From contig NZ_CP061739.1 of NCBI RefSeq assembly GCF_014770435.1, forward strand, positions 558,001 to 622,000: a stretch of DNA of 64,000 nucleotides, written 5' to 3'. The translations under genes and the position numbers were made by a program. Under the pieces are notes generated by a model, which was given only the letters and a program-made list of their open reading frames with translations, did not search any database and was not told the DNA's origin. Positions within the stretch are counted from its first letter, which is position 1. Every line of letters starts with the position of its first letter. Shown here piece by piece: positions 25,525 through 34,615 of the stretch. The DNA comes from Psychrobacter sp. 28M-43 (GTDB lineage: Bacteria; Pseudomonadota; Gammaproteobacteria; Pseudomonadales; Moraxellaceae).

Positions 25525-27072
25525 TTACACTTTATCTTTACGTAATGGATCAGAGTTCATGCTTTTTTGCTGTGCCAGATGACGCTCTTCCCAATACGGT
25601 GCGTTTTTGATACCGAATTTAGCAGGATCAAAGCTATAGCGAGTTACGCCAGCTTTGCGCTGAGCTTCATAGTCTTTAAGCATAGTAAGGGTTGGACGAG
25701 CCACGATGAAGATGACAAGAATACCAACAATGTTAAGCCAAGCCATAAGACCAACACCGATATCACCGATTGCCCAAATATAACCAGCTGAGTTTAGACC
25801 ACCATAAGCAACCATCGCCATGATAAGAACTTTCACTAGGAATAGACCAGTTCTGTTCGCACTACGACCAAGGAAGCGTGTTAAGTAAGCCACGTTTACT
25901 TCAGCGATGTAGTAGTAAGCCAGAATTGTTGTAAAGGCAAAGAAGAATACAGCGATTGCGATAAAGGCATTACCAAACGTACCGTATACAGATTCCATTG
26001 CCATTTGCGTGAACGCAGGAGCATTGATTTCAGTAGTAGCAGCAACGTTCTGTACGATGAATTGACCATCTGGTAGCGTACCTTGAATGTTGTACATACC
26101 AGTAGATAAGATCATGAATGCAGTAGCAGAACATACTAGTAATGTATCAACATATACTGAGAATGCCTGAACTAGACCCTGCTGTGATGGATGCTCAACT
26201 TCAGCAGCAGCAGCAGCGTGAGGACCCGTACCCTGACCAGCTTCGTTAGAGTAAATACCACGTTTTACACCCCAACCGATAGCAGCACCAAAACCTGCTT
26301 GTGCAGTGAATGCATCACCAACAATCATACCAAACACATCTGGAATCAAGCTGAAGTTGCTGAACATGATGATTAGCGCTAGGGCAATATAACCTAATGC
26401 CATGAAAGGTACTGCAAACTCAGTGAAGGTTGCAATACGCTTAATACCACCGAAGATGATGATACCTAGCACGACTAAGATGATAGCCAAGCCGACCAAA
26501 CGCATAGAGCCAACTTCTAGGCCTGCAACGTTCATGATCGTACCTTCGCCCATTACCTGTGCAAATGCACTGATAACACCGTTCGCCTGTACACCGGGTA
26601 AGAACATACCACATGATAAAATAGAAGCGATTGCGAAGAGGATGCCGTACCACTTTTGACCAAGGGCACGTTCAAAGTAATAAGCTGGGCCACCGCGATA
26701 TTCGCCAGTTACCACATCTTTTTCTTTATAAATTTGAGCAAGAGTAGATTCGACATAGGCTGTAGATGCGCCTAGGAAGGCTACGATCCACATCCAGAAA
26801 ACGGCACCTGGGCCACCGAAGCCGATAGCAGCAGCTACCCCAGCGATGTTACCCATACCCACACGACCGGCGAGTGAGACGGCAAGTGCCTGAAATGATG
26901 AGATACCCTGTGCACTAGATTTACCAGTGAATAGGAGTTTGATCATCTCACCGAATAGACGTACTTGTACAAAGCGCGTCATAATGGAATAGAACAGACC
27001 GGCACCCAAGCAGAGATAAATCAGCGCTGGGCTCCAGATAATTCCATTTACTAAGTTAACTAAACCTTCCAT
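25525..27072 (-). CDS. alanine/glycine:cation symporter (AGCS family)
   Basis: Inner-membrane sodium- or proton-coupled importer of alanine or glycine. 515 residues, about eleven hydrophobic helices. Family blocks are present: SLAGRVGMGNIAGVAAAIGF near residue 70, the VTGEYRGGPAYY segment, and SNEAGQGTGPHAAAAA near residue 280. A good ribosome site (AGGAA, 7 nt) precedes the ATG. It stands alone, divergent from lemA across a long intergenic region. No glycine-riboswitch core was recognised upstream. Confidence 0.94.
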   Translation of the reverse strand: MEGLVNLVNGIIWSPALIYLCLGAGLFYSIMTRFVQVRLFGEMIKLLFTGKSSAQGISSFQALAVSLAGRVGMGNIAGVAAAIGFGGPGAVFWMWIVAFLGASTAYVESTLAQIYKEKDVVTGEYRGGPAYYFERALGQKWYGILFAIASILSCGMFLPGVQANGVISAFAQVMGEGTIMNVAGLEVGSMRLVGLAIILVVLGIIIFGGIKRIATFTEFAVPFMALGYIALALIIMFSNFSLIPDVFGMIVGDAFTAQAGFGAAIGWGVKRGIYSNEAGQGTGPHAAAAAEVEHPSQQGLVQAFSVYVDTLLVCSATAFMILSTGMYNIQGTLPDGQFIVQNVAATTEINAPAFTQMAMESVYGTFGNAFIAIAVFFFAFTTILAYYYIAEVNVAYLTRFLGRSANRTGLFLVKVLIMAMVAYGGLNSAGYIWAIGDIGVGLMAWLNIVGILVIFIVARPTLTMLKDYEAQRKAGVTRYSFDPAKFGIKNAPYWEERHLAQQKSMNSDPLRKDKV

Positions 27073-28028
27073 ATTTATGTTCCTAGTACTGTCTCAAGGT
27101 GGCACTGTTTGCTAGGAGTAAACTAACTGGTTAACTTACTTATTTAAGTTAAGCAGTTAAAGTCTCTGCATCGACTTATTTATTGTCTAAGTCTCATGTG
27201 CTTGGCCACCAAGAATGGACTGTAGTTGTCTGTATTTACCCGCGTATTTCATCAGTAATACGGACTATTTGCATAGCGCTTATCACTGACAATATAAATA
27301 TCAGCTGCGTTTACTATTATTCTACAACCTCAACTACTGCGGTCTTCTATCATCATGTTAGATATCAGATGAATCATAAGTTGACCGGCGGATAAAACAG
27401 GCGGTTATATAATTAAATATCCATCACCATGATGGCATTCAACTTACTATGAGCTGTCTTGAATGAATACATGACTGGTATGGCGAATTGACAGTATTTA
27501 GCGATAATTTGACAGTTAATTGATGTTTTTATTAAGAAATTAACAACTCGCTAATACTAATCAAACTATAAGTCCACTACCAAATGTATTCAAACCGTAC
27601 GGCTACGTAACTGCAATTTGCCATATTTTTGTACTAATTACTAGAAATTTCTTTATAGACGGTAGATATATTCGTATTTTATTTGGCTGATACATTAGCA
27701 AGATTTGGATTATATATAAATAATTGTTTGTACTTACATAACATTTATTCTGATAGCGCTAGACTGCTAGATTTTTGCTCTATATCTATCATGATAAAAA
27801 CGCGTTATCGTTAACGCTATGCGGTTGTGTTTTGGTAACGACCAATTGTAAAAAGCCGTATATAACGCCATCATTAGGACAACTTCTTTTGATATCATGC
27901 TGATAGAGTAATGCGCAGATATACAGTATATAAAGTGCATGACTGCCGTATGAATACCAAGAAAACTTAAAAATATTAAAAACGTGGTACTGGATATTTG
28001 TTATTTATCATTATTAGGAGAATCAACA
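27073..28028. other. long AT-rich divergent intergenic region
   Basis: About 950 bp between the AGCS symporter and lemA with no supported gene; small open frames have no ribosome site or coding character. Features seen: TTGACAGT repeated at 27488 and 27509 (21 bp apart, same face of the helix), and a small GCGTTA/TAACGC stem near 27803. Probably regulatory, possibly with decayed genes. Confidence 0.4.
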
Positions 28029-28661
28029 ATGACGCGTAAATCTATTATGAAGCCGATGTTGCTAGCCGCTTTATTGACAACTTCTACAGTTGGTCTAAGC
28101 GGCTGTGGCTACAATAACCTGCAAGCACAAGATGAGCAGGTCACTGCTTCATGGTCAGAAGTGGTTAACCAGTATCAGCGCCGTTCTGATTTGGTGCCAA
28201 ACTTAGTCAAAGTCGTACAGCAGTATGCCGAGCAAGAGCAAGAAGTCTTCACTCAAGTGGCAGAAGCTCGCTCACGTGCGGGTGGTATCACGGTAACGCC
28301 AGAAGTGCTTAATGACCCAGAAGCGATGGAGCGTTATGCAGCAGCGCAAGAGCAGATGACGGGGGCGTTGTCACGTTTGATGGCAGTGTCTGAGCGTTAT
28401 CCTGATCTAAAATCAGATGCACTGTTTCAGGATTTGCAAGCGCAGTTAGAAGGTACTGAGAACCGTATTGCTGTGGCTCGTAACCGCTATATCCAAGAAG
28501 TGCAGGGATACAACACAACGGTACGTCAGTTCCCAACCAACATCACTGCAAAAGTATTTGGTATGGATACTAAGCCCAACTTTAGTGTGGCCAATGAAGA
28601 GGCAATTTCAACCGCACCAAGTGTTGATTTTGGCGACTCTGCAGAAAAGTCAGCTGAATAA
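28029..28661 (+). CDS. lemA: LemA family lipoprotein
   Basis: 210 residues from the ATG at 28029, which has AGGAG 8 nt upstream; the longer frame has no signal. Lipobox LSGC near residue 25, then the LemA coiled-coil domain with the hallmark QYQRRSDLVPNLV, ETRNRIA-like block TENRIAVARNRYIQEVQGYN, and the FPTN segment. LemA proteins anchor helical bundles on the periplasmic face. It starts a cluster with two TPM-domain genes, a conserved arrangement; the cluster's function is not settled. Confidence 0.93.
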   Translation: MTRKSIMKPMLLAALLTTSTVGLSGCGYNNLQAQDEQVTASWSEVVNQYQRRSDLVPNLVKVVQQYAEQEQEVFTQVAEARSRAGGITVTPEVLNDPEAMERYAAAQEQMTGALSRLMAVSERYPDLKSDALFQDLQAQLEGTENRIAVARNRYIQEVQGYNTTVRQFPTNITAKVFGMDTKPNFSVANEEAISTAPSVDFGDSAEKSAE

Positions 28662-28784
28662 AATTTAGAGTTAATGTGACGACAGAGCAGCATAGGCAGC
28701 TCTGTTCATTTAGCTAATAGTTCAATGATGATTAGTTAGAGTCTATCAATTGGTAAAGATGTTATCTGAGGTGGTATAGATTAG

Positions 28785-29969
28785 ATGAATAATTCAAAAG
28801 CAATCTTATCAGCATTACTGTTTACGTTAGGTGTCGTCAGCGTGCCTGCATTGTACGCTGCACCCAATGATACAGCGGTGGCGACAGATAGCACCTCGGA
28901 TCTGCAAAACCGTAGTGTCGAAGAGTTGGTGGCCGTTGCTAAAGCAGGCGAGTCTAACGAAGCAATCAATGATGCTGTATTAAATAACGATGCTATTAAT
29001 GGGGCAGTGCTCGGCAACGACGCTATCAATCAAAACGCAGATAACCAAAGCACAGCAAATGATACAGCCAATGCCCAAACAACCGCTCAGCCACCTGTAC
29101 GCTCCAGTGCCGAAGGTGTTGACGCTGATAAGTTGATACTCAATGAACCAGTCGTTGATCAGGCCAATATCTTAAATCCTCAAGAGAAGCTACGTCTAGA
29201 GGCGCAGCTTAGAAGTATTTATCAGCAGGGATTAGCACAAGCAGCGGTGGTTATCGTACCAACTACCAATGGCGTACCAATATTTGATTATGCCTTGCAA
29301 GTTGCTGAAAAGTGGGAGTTGGGTGATGAAGCTATCGATGATGGTCTGCTAATTGTGGTCGCTGTTAATGATCGTGATATGTATATCCTAACGGGTTATG
29401 GACTAGAAGGTGTCTTACCAGATGCGGCAGTCAACCGTGTCATTCGAGAAGATATCACGCCGTTATTTAAGCAAAATAACTATGGTGCAGGGATAGTCGC
29501 TGGCGTTGAAGCGCTTAAAACACGCTTAACTGCTGATCCTGAAGTCTTAGCCCGTGCTGATGCACAAGCCGCAGAACGTACTGCACAGCAAAGCTCAGAC
29601 GAGCTGCCATCACCTATTTTCTTATTTATCATGGCGATGATTTTTGGTAGCTTTATTACTAATATATTGGGCCGAGTATTTGGTTCTATTATTACCGCTG
29701 GCGGGTTTTTTGCAGGTTCGATAGCCTTAGGTGGCGGCTTCTTTATGACGCTGATTATGGCAATATTCATCTGGATGTTTTTGATCTCACGCGGCGGTGG
29801 CGGTGGAAAAGGCGGCGGCGGTAAAGGTGGGCGCAGAGGCGGCATGATTTTCTTACCGGGTATGGGCGGCGGTAGTGGAGGCGGCTTTGGCGGTGGTGGT
29901 TTCGGAGGAGGCGGCTTTGGCGGCGGCGGCGGTGGTTTCGGCGGCGGCGGCGCAGGTGGCTCGTGGTAA
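28785..29969 (+). CDS. TPM-domain membrane protein (YgcG-like) with Gly-rich tail
   Basis: 394 residues. An N-terminal signal peptide is followed by a Asn/Asp-rich repeat segment (NDAVLNNDAINGAVLGNDAI, about 65-90), a TPM domain (about 125-255) with VVDQANIL, ALQVAEKWELG and DRDMYILTGYGLEG, two hydrophobic helices (about 275-335), and a C-terminal Gly-rich tail of about 55 residues ending in GGSW. TPM domains occur in YgcG and photosystem repair proteins (TLP18.3); Gly-rich tails are typical of YgcG. Function unknown, probably envelope maintenance with LemA. Confidence 0.88.
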   Translation: MNNSKAILSALLFTLGVVSVPALYAAPNDTAVATDSTSDLQNRSVEELVAVAKAGESNEAINDAVLNNDAINGAVLGNDAINQNADNQSTANDTANAQTTAQPPVRSSAEGVDADKLILNEPVVDQANILNPQEKLRLEAQLRSIYQQGLAQAAVVIVPTTNGVPIFDYALQVAEKWELGDEAIDDGLLIVVAVNDRDMYILTGYGLEGVLPDAAVNRVIREDITPLFKQNNYGAGIVAGVEALKTRLTADPEVLARADAQAAERTAQQSSDELPSPIFLFIMAMIFGSFITNILGRVFGSIITAGGFFAGSIALGGGFFMTLIMAIFIWMFLISRGGGGGKGGGGKGGRRGGMIFLPGMGGGSGGGFGGGGFGGGGFGGGGGGFGGGGAGGSW

Positions 29970-30040
29970 GTATTCCACATACGCAAACAAGATAAACTCT
30001 ACATAACCATCGAAAACGACGTACTTGAGGAAATAATATA

Positions 30041-30565
30041 ATGGTAGAAGACAACGCTTCAAACCCCAGTTTTGCCCGCTGGTGGCGTCAAGTTTTGTTC
30101 GTCCCTTTATTACATAGTAAGTGGCTGACAACAGAATCCAAGGCACGCCTAACAGATGCTGTTACAAGAGCTGAGCGTGGACATCGTGGTGAGGTGTTCT
30201 TAATTGTAGAAAACCATCTGCCTATCCAAGAAGCTTATCGCATGAACTGCCGTGAGCGTGCAATTGATTTGTTTAGCGAATATCGCGTCTGGGACACGGA
30301 AGAAAATACGGGCGTCTTGATCTATGTCAATATATGCGAGCGTAAACTAGAGATTGTCGCAGACCGAGGTATCAGTGCCCATGTGAGTCCAACGGTATGG
30401 AATGCAATGTGCGAAAAGGCAGTATCTGGTATCGCTACCCAAAAGACAGAAGAGAGCTTGGCTGATTTGTTGGATGAAGTGGGGCAGGTACTACGTCAGT
30501 ATTATCATTTAGAGCATGATCCAGAAGGCAATGAGCTGTCTGATACAGTGGTATTTTTAAAGTAG
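30041..30565 (+). CDS. TPM-domain protein, second in the lemA cluster
   Basis: 174 residues, one TPM domain (about 30-165) with EVFLIVENHLPI, RVWDTEENTGVLIYVNICER and KLEIVADRGI. It has no evident signal peptide or TM helix, so unlike its neighbour it probably faces the cytoplasm or is membrane associated. GAGGAAA upstream supports the ATG. Gap to the previous gene is 71 bp; co-transcription with lemA is likely. Confidence 0.87.
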   Translation: MVEDNASNPSFARWWRQVLFVPLLHSKWLTTESKARLTDAVTRAERGHRGEVFLIVENHLPIQEAYRMNCRERAIDLFSEYRVWDTEENTGVLIYVNICERKLEIVADRGISAHVSPTVWNAMCEKAVSGIATQKTEESLADLLDEVGQVLRQYYHLEHDPEGNELSDTVVFLK

Positions 30566-30767
30566 TTTGCGCCTTATACGGTTTTGTTAAGAAGGTTGCT
30601 TTTATAAGTAGCTTATCTATACGGTCAAAGGGTGTTGTTTTAGGTGATATGCTTTTAGTGTTAAAATGACTCTTCTGGGACAGATAATGCCTTATATATA
30701 CAGTTTAATTATCCTACTGTAGAACATTCACTAGGGCTCGTCTCGATAACACCATTACTGGAATACT

Positions 30768-31766
30768 ATGATTGAATTAATAAAGAAACTACCGAAAGCT
30801 GAACTTCATCTACATATTGAAGGTTCGCTAGAGCCTGAGCTGATGTTTAGACTGGCCAAAAAGAACAATGTAGAGATACCTTATGACAGCGTAGAAGACG
30901 TGCGCGCCGCCTATAACTTTAACAATCTTCAAAGTTTTTTAGATATTTACTATGCCGGCGCAAATGTTTTACTGACCAAAGATGATTTCTATGATTTGAC
31001 GTGGGAATATATTCTTAGATGTGTCGAAGATAATGTCATTCACACAGAGATATTCTTTGATCCGCAGACGCATACCGAACGCGGCGTGCCTTTTGAAGCG
31101 GTCATCACAGGTATCAAAGAAGCGCTGGCAGATGCCAAAGCAAAATACGGTATCACGTCATGCATCATCATGTGTTTCTTGCGTCATTTATCGCAAGAAG
31201 AAGCGTTTGAGACATTAGAGCAAGCACTAGAGTATAAAGATGACATCATCGGTGTTGGCCTTGATTCATCAGAATTGGGTAACCCACCATCGAAATTCAA
31301 AGAAGTCTTCCAAAAAGCCAAAGAAGAAGGCTTTAAGTTGGTCGCTCATGCAGGCGAAGAAGCAGACTTCTCGTACATCTACGAAGCGTTAGACTTGTTG
31401 AATATCAATAGAATCGATCATGGTGTGCAGTCTATAAAAAGCCCAGAATTGATGCAAAGACTCAAAGATGAGCAAATGCCATTGACGGTTTGCCCGAACT
31501 CAAATATCGAGCTAAAGGTCTTTGAGACTTATAAAGAGCACAATATTAAAGAGCTTTTAGATTACGGTCTAAATATCAGCGTTAACTCAGATGATCCAGC
31601 GTATTTCAAAGGCTACGTGAATCAAAACTTCATCAATCTATATGAGAATCTACCGATTACGGAAGACGATGTTATTACTTTGGTAAAAAACTCGTTTAAA
31701 TCGGCATTTATCAGTGATGAGTTAAAAGAAGCTTACTTAGCGAGAGTTGAGCTTGCATTGAAATAA
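30768..31766 (+). CDS. adenine deaminase of the adenosine-deaminase-like family
   Basis: Metal-dependent amidohydrolase of 332 residues. Metal ligands: HLHIEGSL near residue 16, the His of VAHAGEE, and the DD pair of SVNSDDPAYF. The segment RAAYNFNNLQSFLDIYY and the SDDPAYFKGYV ending resemble the adenine deaminases of this family (yeast Aah1 and Pseudomonas types) more than true adenosine deaminases. It would convert adenine to hypoxanthine for purine salvage. An adenosine substrate cannot be excluded without a structural or biochemical comparison. Monocistronic, with a terminator after it. Confidence 0.85.
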   Translation: MIELIKKLPKAELHLHIEGSLEPELMFRLAKKNNVEIPYDSVEDVRAAYNFNNLQSFLDIYYAGANVLLTKDDFYDLTWEYILRCVEDNVIHTEIFFDPQTHTERGVPFEAVITGIKEALADAKAKYGITSCIIMCFLRHLSQEEAFETLEQALEYKDDIIGVGLDSSELGNPPSKFKEVFQKAKEEGFKLVAHAGEEADFSYIYEALDLLNINRIDHGVQSIKSPELMQRLKDEQMPLTVCPNSNIELKVFETYKEHNIKELLDYGLNISVNSDDPAYFKGYVNQNFINLYENLPITEDDVITLVKNSFKSAFISDELKEAYLARVELALK

Positions 31767-31792
31767 GCTGCAACGAGTTTGTTTTTAATAGT

Positions 31793-31832
31793 AAAGGCTT
31801 AACGGTTTCTATAAATCGTTAAGCCTTTTTTA
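31793..31832 (+). terminator. rho-independent terminator after the deaminase gene
   Basis: AAAGGCTTAACG and CGTTAAGCCTTT pair perfectly around a 12-nt loop, followed by more T. It can also serve the convergent cobB gene. Confidence 0.9.
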
Positions 31833-31877
31833 TTGTCTATCACTCATTCATTCAGCAATATCTATAAGTAGTAGCAA

Positions 31878-32678
31878 TTATAAAGCCGTAATCTCTGTTA
31901 TAAGCAGTGGCAAAACGATTCCTGCTTTTTCTGCTAATGTGATATCGACGATAGTATTTGGCGTTGGGTCAGGGTTTATCTCAATAACTTGCGCGCCATT
32001 TTGTTTGGCTAGTTGTGCCAATCCAGCAGCAGGATAAACCAAGCTTGAGGTGCCGATACTGATAAACACTTCGCAATTAGCTGCAGCTTCTTCGGCAGTG
32101 TGCCATGCCTGCACAGGTAGAGCTTCGCCAAACCAAACAATATCTGGTCTAATATAACCGTCGCAATGCGGACAGCTAAGCAGTGATTCATCAAAACTCA
32201 TGGTGCCTTGATTGTCGTATGCCGCTCTCGATTTATCTTGATAAGGTATCTCACACTGACCACAGCGGTTGCGCCACAGATGACCATGCAGGTGAGTCAC
32301 TGCGCTACCCGCTTGCTCGTGCAAATCATCGACATTTTGGGTGATGAGTGTCACCTGCTGATCGGAGGTTTGCGCATGATACTGCCACTGAGCCAACGCA
32401 TGATGGGCAGGATTTGGTGCTTTGTCTGCGACCATTTTTCGACGCCACTGATACCATGACCACACCAGCTTTGGATCACGAGTAAACGCTTCAGGGGTGG
32501 CCAAGTCTTCGACACCGTAGTTCTCCCACAGTCCTGTCTGTTTATCTCGAAACGTTGGGATGCCGCTTTCTGCTGAAATGCCAGCCCCAGTCAAAATGCA
32601 AATACGCTTTTTGGATGCCAGCAGTTGTGCTGCAAGTTTTACTTCTGCTATTAACGCTGGTGATAATTCTGCTAACAT
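31878..32678 (-). CDS. cobB: NAD-dependent protein deacylase, sirtuin class III
   Basis: Removes acyl groups from lysines using NAD. 266 residues. GAGISAESGIPTFR (residues 31-44) and QNVDDLHEQAG (114-124) form the NAD site, H131 is the catalytic His, and C139, C142, C169 and C172 hold the structural zinc. Y76 and R79 in WYQWRR match the Tyr-xx-Arg pair that lets class III sirtuins (CobB, SIRT5) bind succinyl and malonyl lysine, so desuccinylase activity is expected as well as deacetylase. Convergent with the deaminase gene and divergent from a small membrane protein. Confidence 0.95.
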   Translation of the reverse strand: MLAELSPALIAEVKLAAQLLASKKRICILTGAGISAESGIPTFRDKQTGLWENYGVEDLATPEAFTRDPKLVWSWYQWRRKMVADKAPNPAHHALAQWQYHAQTSDQQVTLITQNVDDLHEQAGSAVTHLHGHLWRNRCGQCEIPYQDKSRAAYDNQGTMSFDESLLSCPHCDGYIRPDIVWFGEALPVQAWHTAEEAAANCEVFISIGTSSLVYPAAGLAQLAKQNGAQVIEINPDPTPNTIVDITLAEKAGIVLPLLITEITAL

Positions 32679-32713
32679 GAGCCAACCCTTGCTAATAATG
32701 GATATTTTTACTT

Positions 32714-33076
32714 ATGATAGACGGAATTTGGTGGCTTGTCATATTGTTCGCTGTCATCGCAGTTTTATGGTTCGTGGCAAAATCGCGAGGTGCAAAAGCA
32801 GGCGAAAAGCATAATGGCGCAAAATCAAAAAATGCGACACCGAATGATGCGCTGCAAAAAACATCAGCGATATTAAAACAGCATTTTGCTCATTATCGAG
32901 TCACACGTAAGGCAAATCATTTACTCGTTAGCAAACAAGACAAAAAAATTGCAATGATTACGATTGATAAAAAGATTGCTGAGGGTCAGCGACGTTTGGG
33001 TGATGTGCCAGTGATTAATTATCACCGTATACCCAGCCGTGCTCAATTGACTGCCAATCTACAGGATGCAGAGTAA
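32714..33076 (+). CDS. hypothetical small membrane-anchored protein
   Basis: 120 residues: one N-terminal hydrophobic helix (about 4-23), a Lys/Ala-rich linker, and a soluble basic domain (about 48-115) with HYRVTRKANHLLVSKQDKK. No family recognised. Start codons of this gene and cobB are only 35 bp apart on opposite strands, so they share a very short divergent promoter region. Confidence 0.7.
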   Translation: MIDGIWWLVILFAVIAVLWFVAKSRGAKAGEKHNGAKSKNATPNDALQKTSAILKQHFAHYRVTRKANHLLVSKQDKKIAMITIDKKIAEGQRRLGDVPVINYHRIPSRAQLTANLQDAE

Positions 33077-33212
33077 ATTCTATATAGGTGAGAGCCTCAG
33101 AAGTATACAAGCACAGAAAAAACGCAAACATTTTGATATGTAGGTTTAATTATTATAGGTAGTTTAAGATAGTACTAAGGGAAGGGTAGAGCGAGATTGT
33201 AAACAGTATAAT

Positions 33213-33289
33213 TGGTGCGCTCGGCGGGAATCGAACCCACGACCCTCGGCTTCGGAGACCGATACTCTATCCAACTGAGCTACGAGCGC
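33213..33289 (-). tRNA. tRNA-Arg (anticodon CCG)
   Basis: On the minus strand the acceptor GCGCTCG/CGAGCGC, D-arm, anticodon stem TCGGT/GCCGA with loop CTCCGAA, a 5-nt variable loop and T-arm GTGGG/CCCGC with TTCGATT loop all fold. Loop positions 34-36 read CCG, decoding CGG. The CCA end is encoded. Confidence 0.97.
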
Positions 33290-33641
33290 ATACGATAACG
33301 ATATGTCTGACTGTCACGCTTAGATGCGCATGATAATTAGCATAAGGTGTTTAGAAATAAAGACCGCTTAGTCTAACAAATAAAAAGCATAAAGCCAATA
33401 AATGACAGTCGCGATTGAGGTTTTTTAAGAAAAAACAGCCAAGTCATTAAACAAGCATGGCAATTTACCTGCCTTTTCCCTTATAATGTTGGGGAGAATT
33501 CATATTTATAATCACCGATTGCAAGTGCGCTGGCACGCGGGATGGCTGTCTGCTATTGAGGACTTAGAGGTCGTCAAAGGAGGACAGACAGAATGTCCGA
33601 GCCGTGCTAGTACTTGTATACGTAATAAGAGAACGTGACGA
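33290..33641. other. leader and promoter region of the cytochrome c gene
   Basis: About 350 bp. TATAAT at 33482-33487 is a possible -10 element. Further down a strong Shine-Dalgarno AAAGGAGG (33576-33583) precedes a five-codon frame MSEPC-stop at 33593-33610, just before the cytochrome start at 33642. Confidence 0.4.
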
Positions 33642-34298
33642 ATGAGAAAAGTAGTTATGTTATCGGCAGCAGCCATTCTAGGAATCGCTAGTATCGCGGT
33701 GAGCCAAGCTGAAGATGTTGTAGACACTCCTGTAACTGCGTCAGACGTAGCAGAAGGCCAAGAGGTCGTAGACGCTGCTCCTGAAACGCTAGGTGACGAT
33801 ACCCAAGCTGCTGCAGATACGACAGATGGTGCTGCGCCTACTGACGAAGCCGCTCCAGCAGAAGGCGAAGAAACTGCAGCAGCAGCGCCTGCCGCTGATG
33901 AAGAGCCAATTCCACAAGATACGCCGCAAGTGCAAAAGCTAATTGCTTTGTATCCTAATCTGATTGCGCGTATCCAGCCTGTTGCCAATATCTGTTTTGA
34001 AGATGATGAAGTTTGTGATGTAACGGCACGCTCATCTGGCCCAGCTGCTGGCGATGGCCCTCGTGATGGTAAAGCGGTATATAACGCTGTATGTCATACC
34101 TGTCATGCTGCTGGCTTGCTAGGCTCTCCTATCTTTGGTGATGCTGGCGCTTGGGGGCCACGTATCGCAAAAGGTAAAGATACGCTATATACCCATGCTA
34201 TCAATGGTTTTAATGCGATGCCTGCCAAAGGTGGCGCGGATATTCCTGATGAAGAAGTTCAAAATGCCGTAGATTATATGGTCGCAGAAGCAAGCTAA
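33642..34298 (+). CDS. class I cytochrome c, c5-like, with long acidic linker
   Basis: Periplasmic electron carrier, 218 residues. Signal peptide with cleavage after SQAE region (about residue 22-23), then a roughly 70-residue Ala/Glu/Asp/Pro/Thr-rich linker, then one heme domain. CHTCH at 151-155 binds heme covalently and M193 in NAMPAKGG is the likely sixth ligand. The heme domain resembles cytochrome c5 of pseudomonads. An extra Cys pair (CFEDDEVC) lies before the heme domain and might form a disulfide. Single gene with its own terminator. Confidence 0.92.
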   Translation: MRKVVMLSAAAILGIASIAVSQAEDVVDTPVTASDVAEGQEVVDAAPETLGDDTQAAADTTDGAAPTDEAAPAEGEETAAAAPAADEEPIPQDTPQVQKLIALYPNLIARIQPVANICFEDDEVCDVTARSSGPAAGDGPRDGKAVYNAVCHTCHAAGLLGSPIFGDAGAWGPRIAKGKDTLYTHAINGFNAMPAKGGADIPDEEVQNAVDYMVAEAS

Positions 34299-34340
34299 TC
34301 TTTGTTGATTACCTTTCAAGCTTTTACGATATATATCTAT

Positions 34341-34376
34341 AAAGCGCCTATTTCAGTGATGAGATAGGCGCTTTTT
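34341..34376 (+). terminator. rho-independent terminator after the cytochrome gene
   Basis: AAAGCGCCTAT and ATAGGCGCTTT form a strong stem with T-run. Nearly the same stem recurs at 37378-37415. Confidence 0.9.
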
Positions 34377-34498
34377 CATGATGAGTATTATTAATATGGT
34401 ACTTCGAATATAAGGCAGTTGAAATTCGCCATGAGTAGCCTCATTTTATGAGATTAGTTCGTTTATTACCGTACATTGTCACCTTTAGATAGTAGAGT

Positions 34499-34558
34499 GT
34501 GTTGAACATTCTTATACGGCTTTTGCCTATATGATAATGATAGTCGAATGTTCAACAC
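34499..34558. repeat. 13-bp perfect inverted repeat upstream of the ABC exporter
   Basis: GTGTTGAACATTC (34499-34511) and GAATGTTCAACAC (34546-34558). The 34-nt interior is itself partly complementary (TATACGGC with GCCTATA), so the RNA could form one long imperfect hairpin. It ends 57 bp before the ABC ATPase start. No long T-run follows. Confidence 0.7.
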
Positions 34559-34615
34559 GGCCTATTATTCTAAAATCGCATTTTATATAAATTGATAACA
34601 AATAAAGAGGTCTTC

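Noticed and set aside
27183..27395. Open frame of 70 codons in the AGCS-lemA gap
   Set aside because: No ribosome site, composition like the surrounding non-coding DNA, no recognisable motif.
29480..29986. Minus-strand frame rich in proline
   Set aside because: It is the antisense of the Gly-rich tail of the TPM protein; the plus-strand gene has a signal peptide and a recognised domain.
33290..33480. Integration site next to tRNA-Arg
   Set aside because: No repeat of the tRNA end and no integrase gene nearby.
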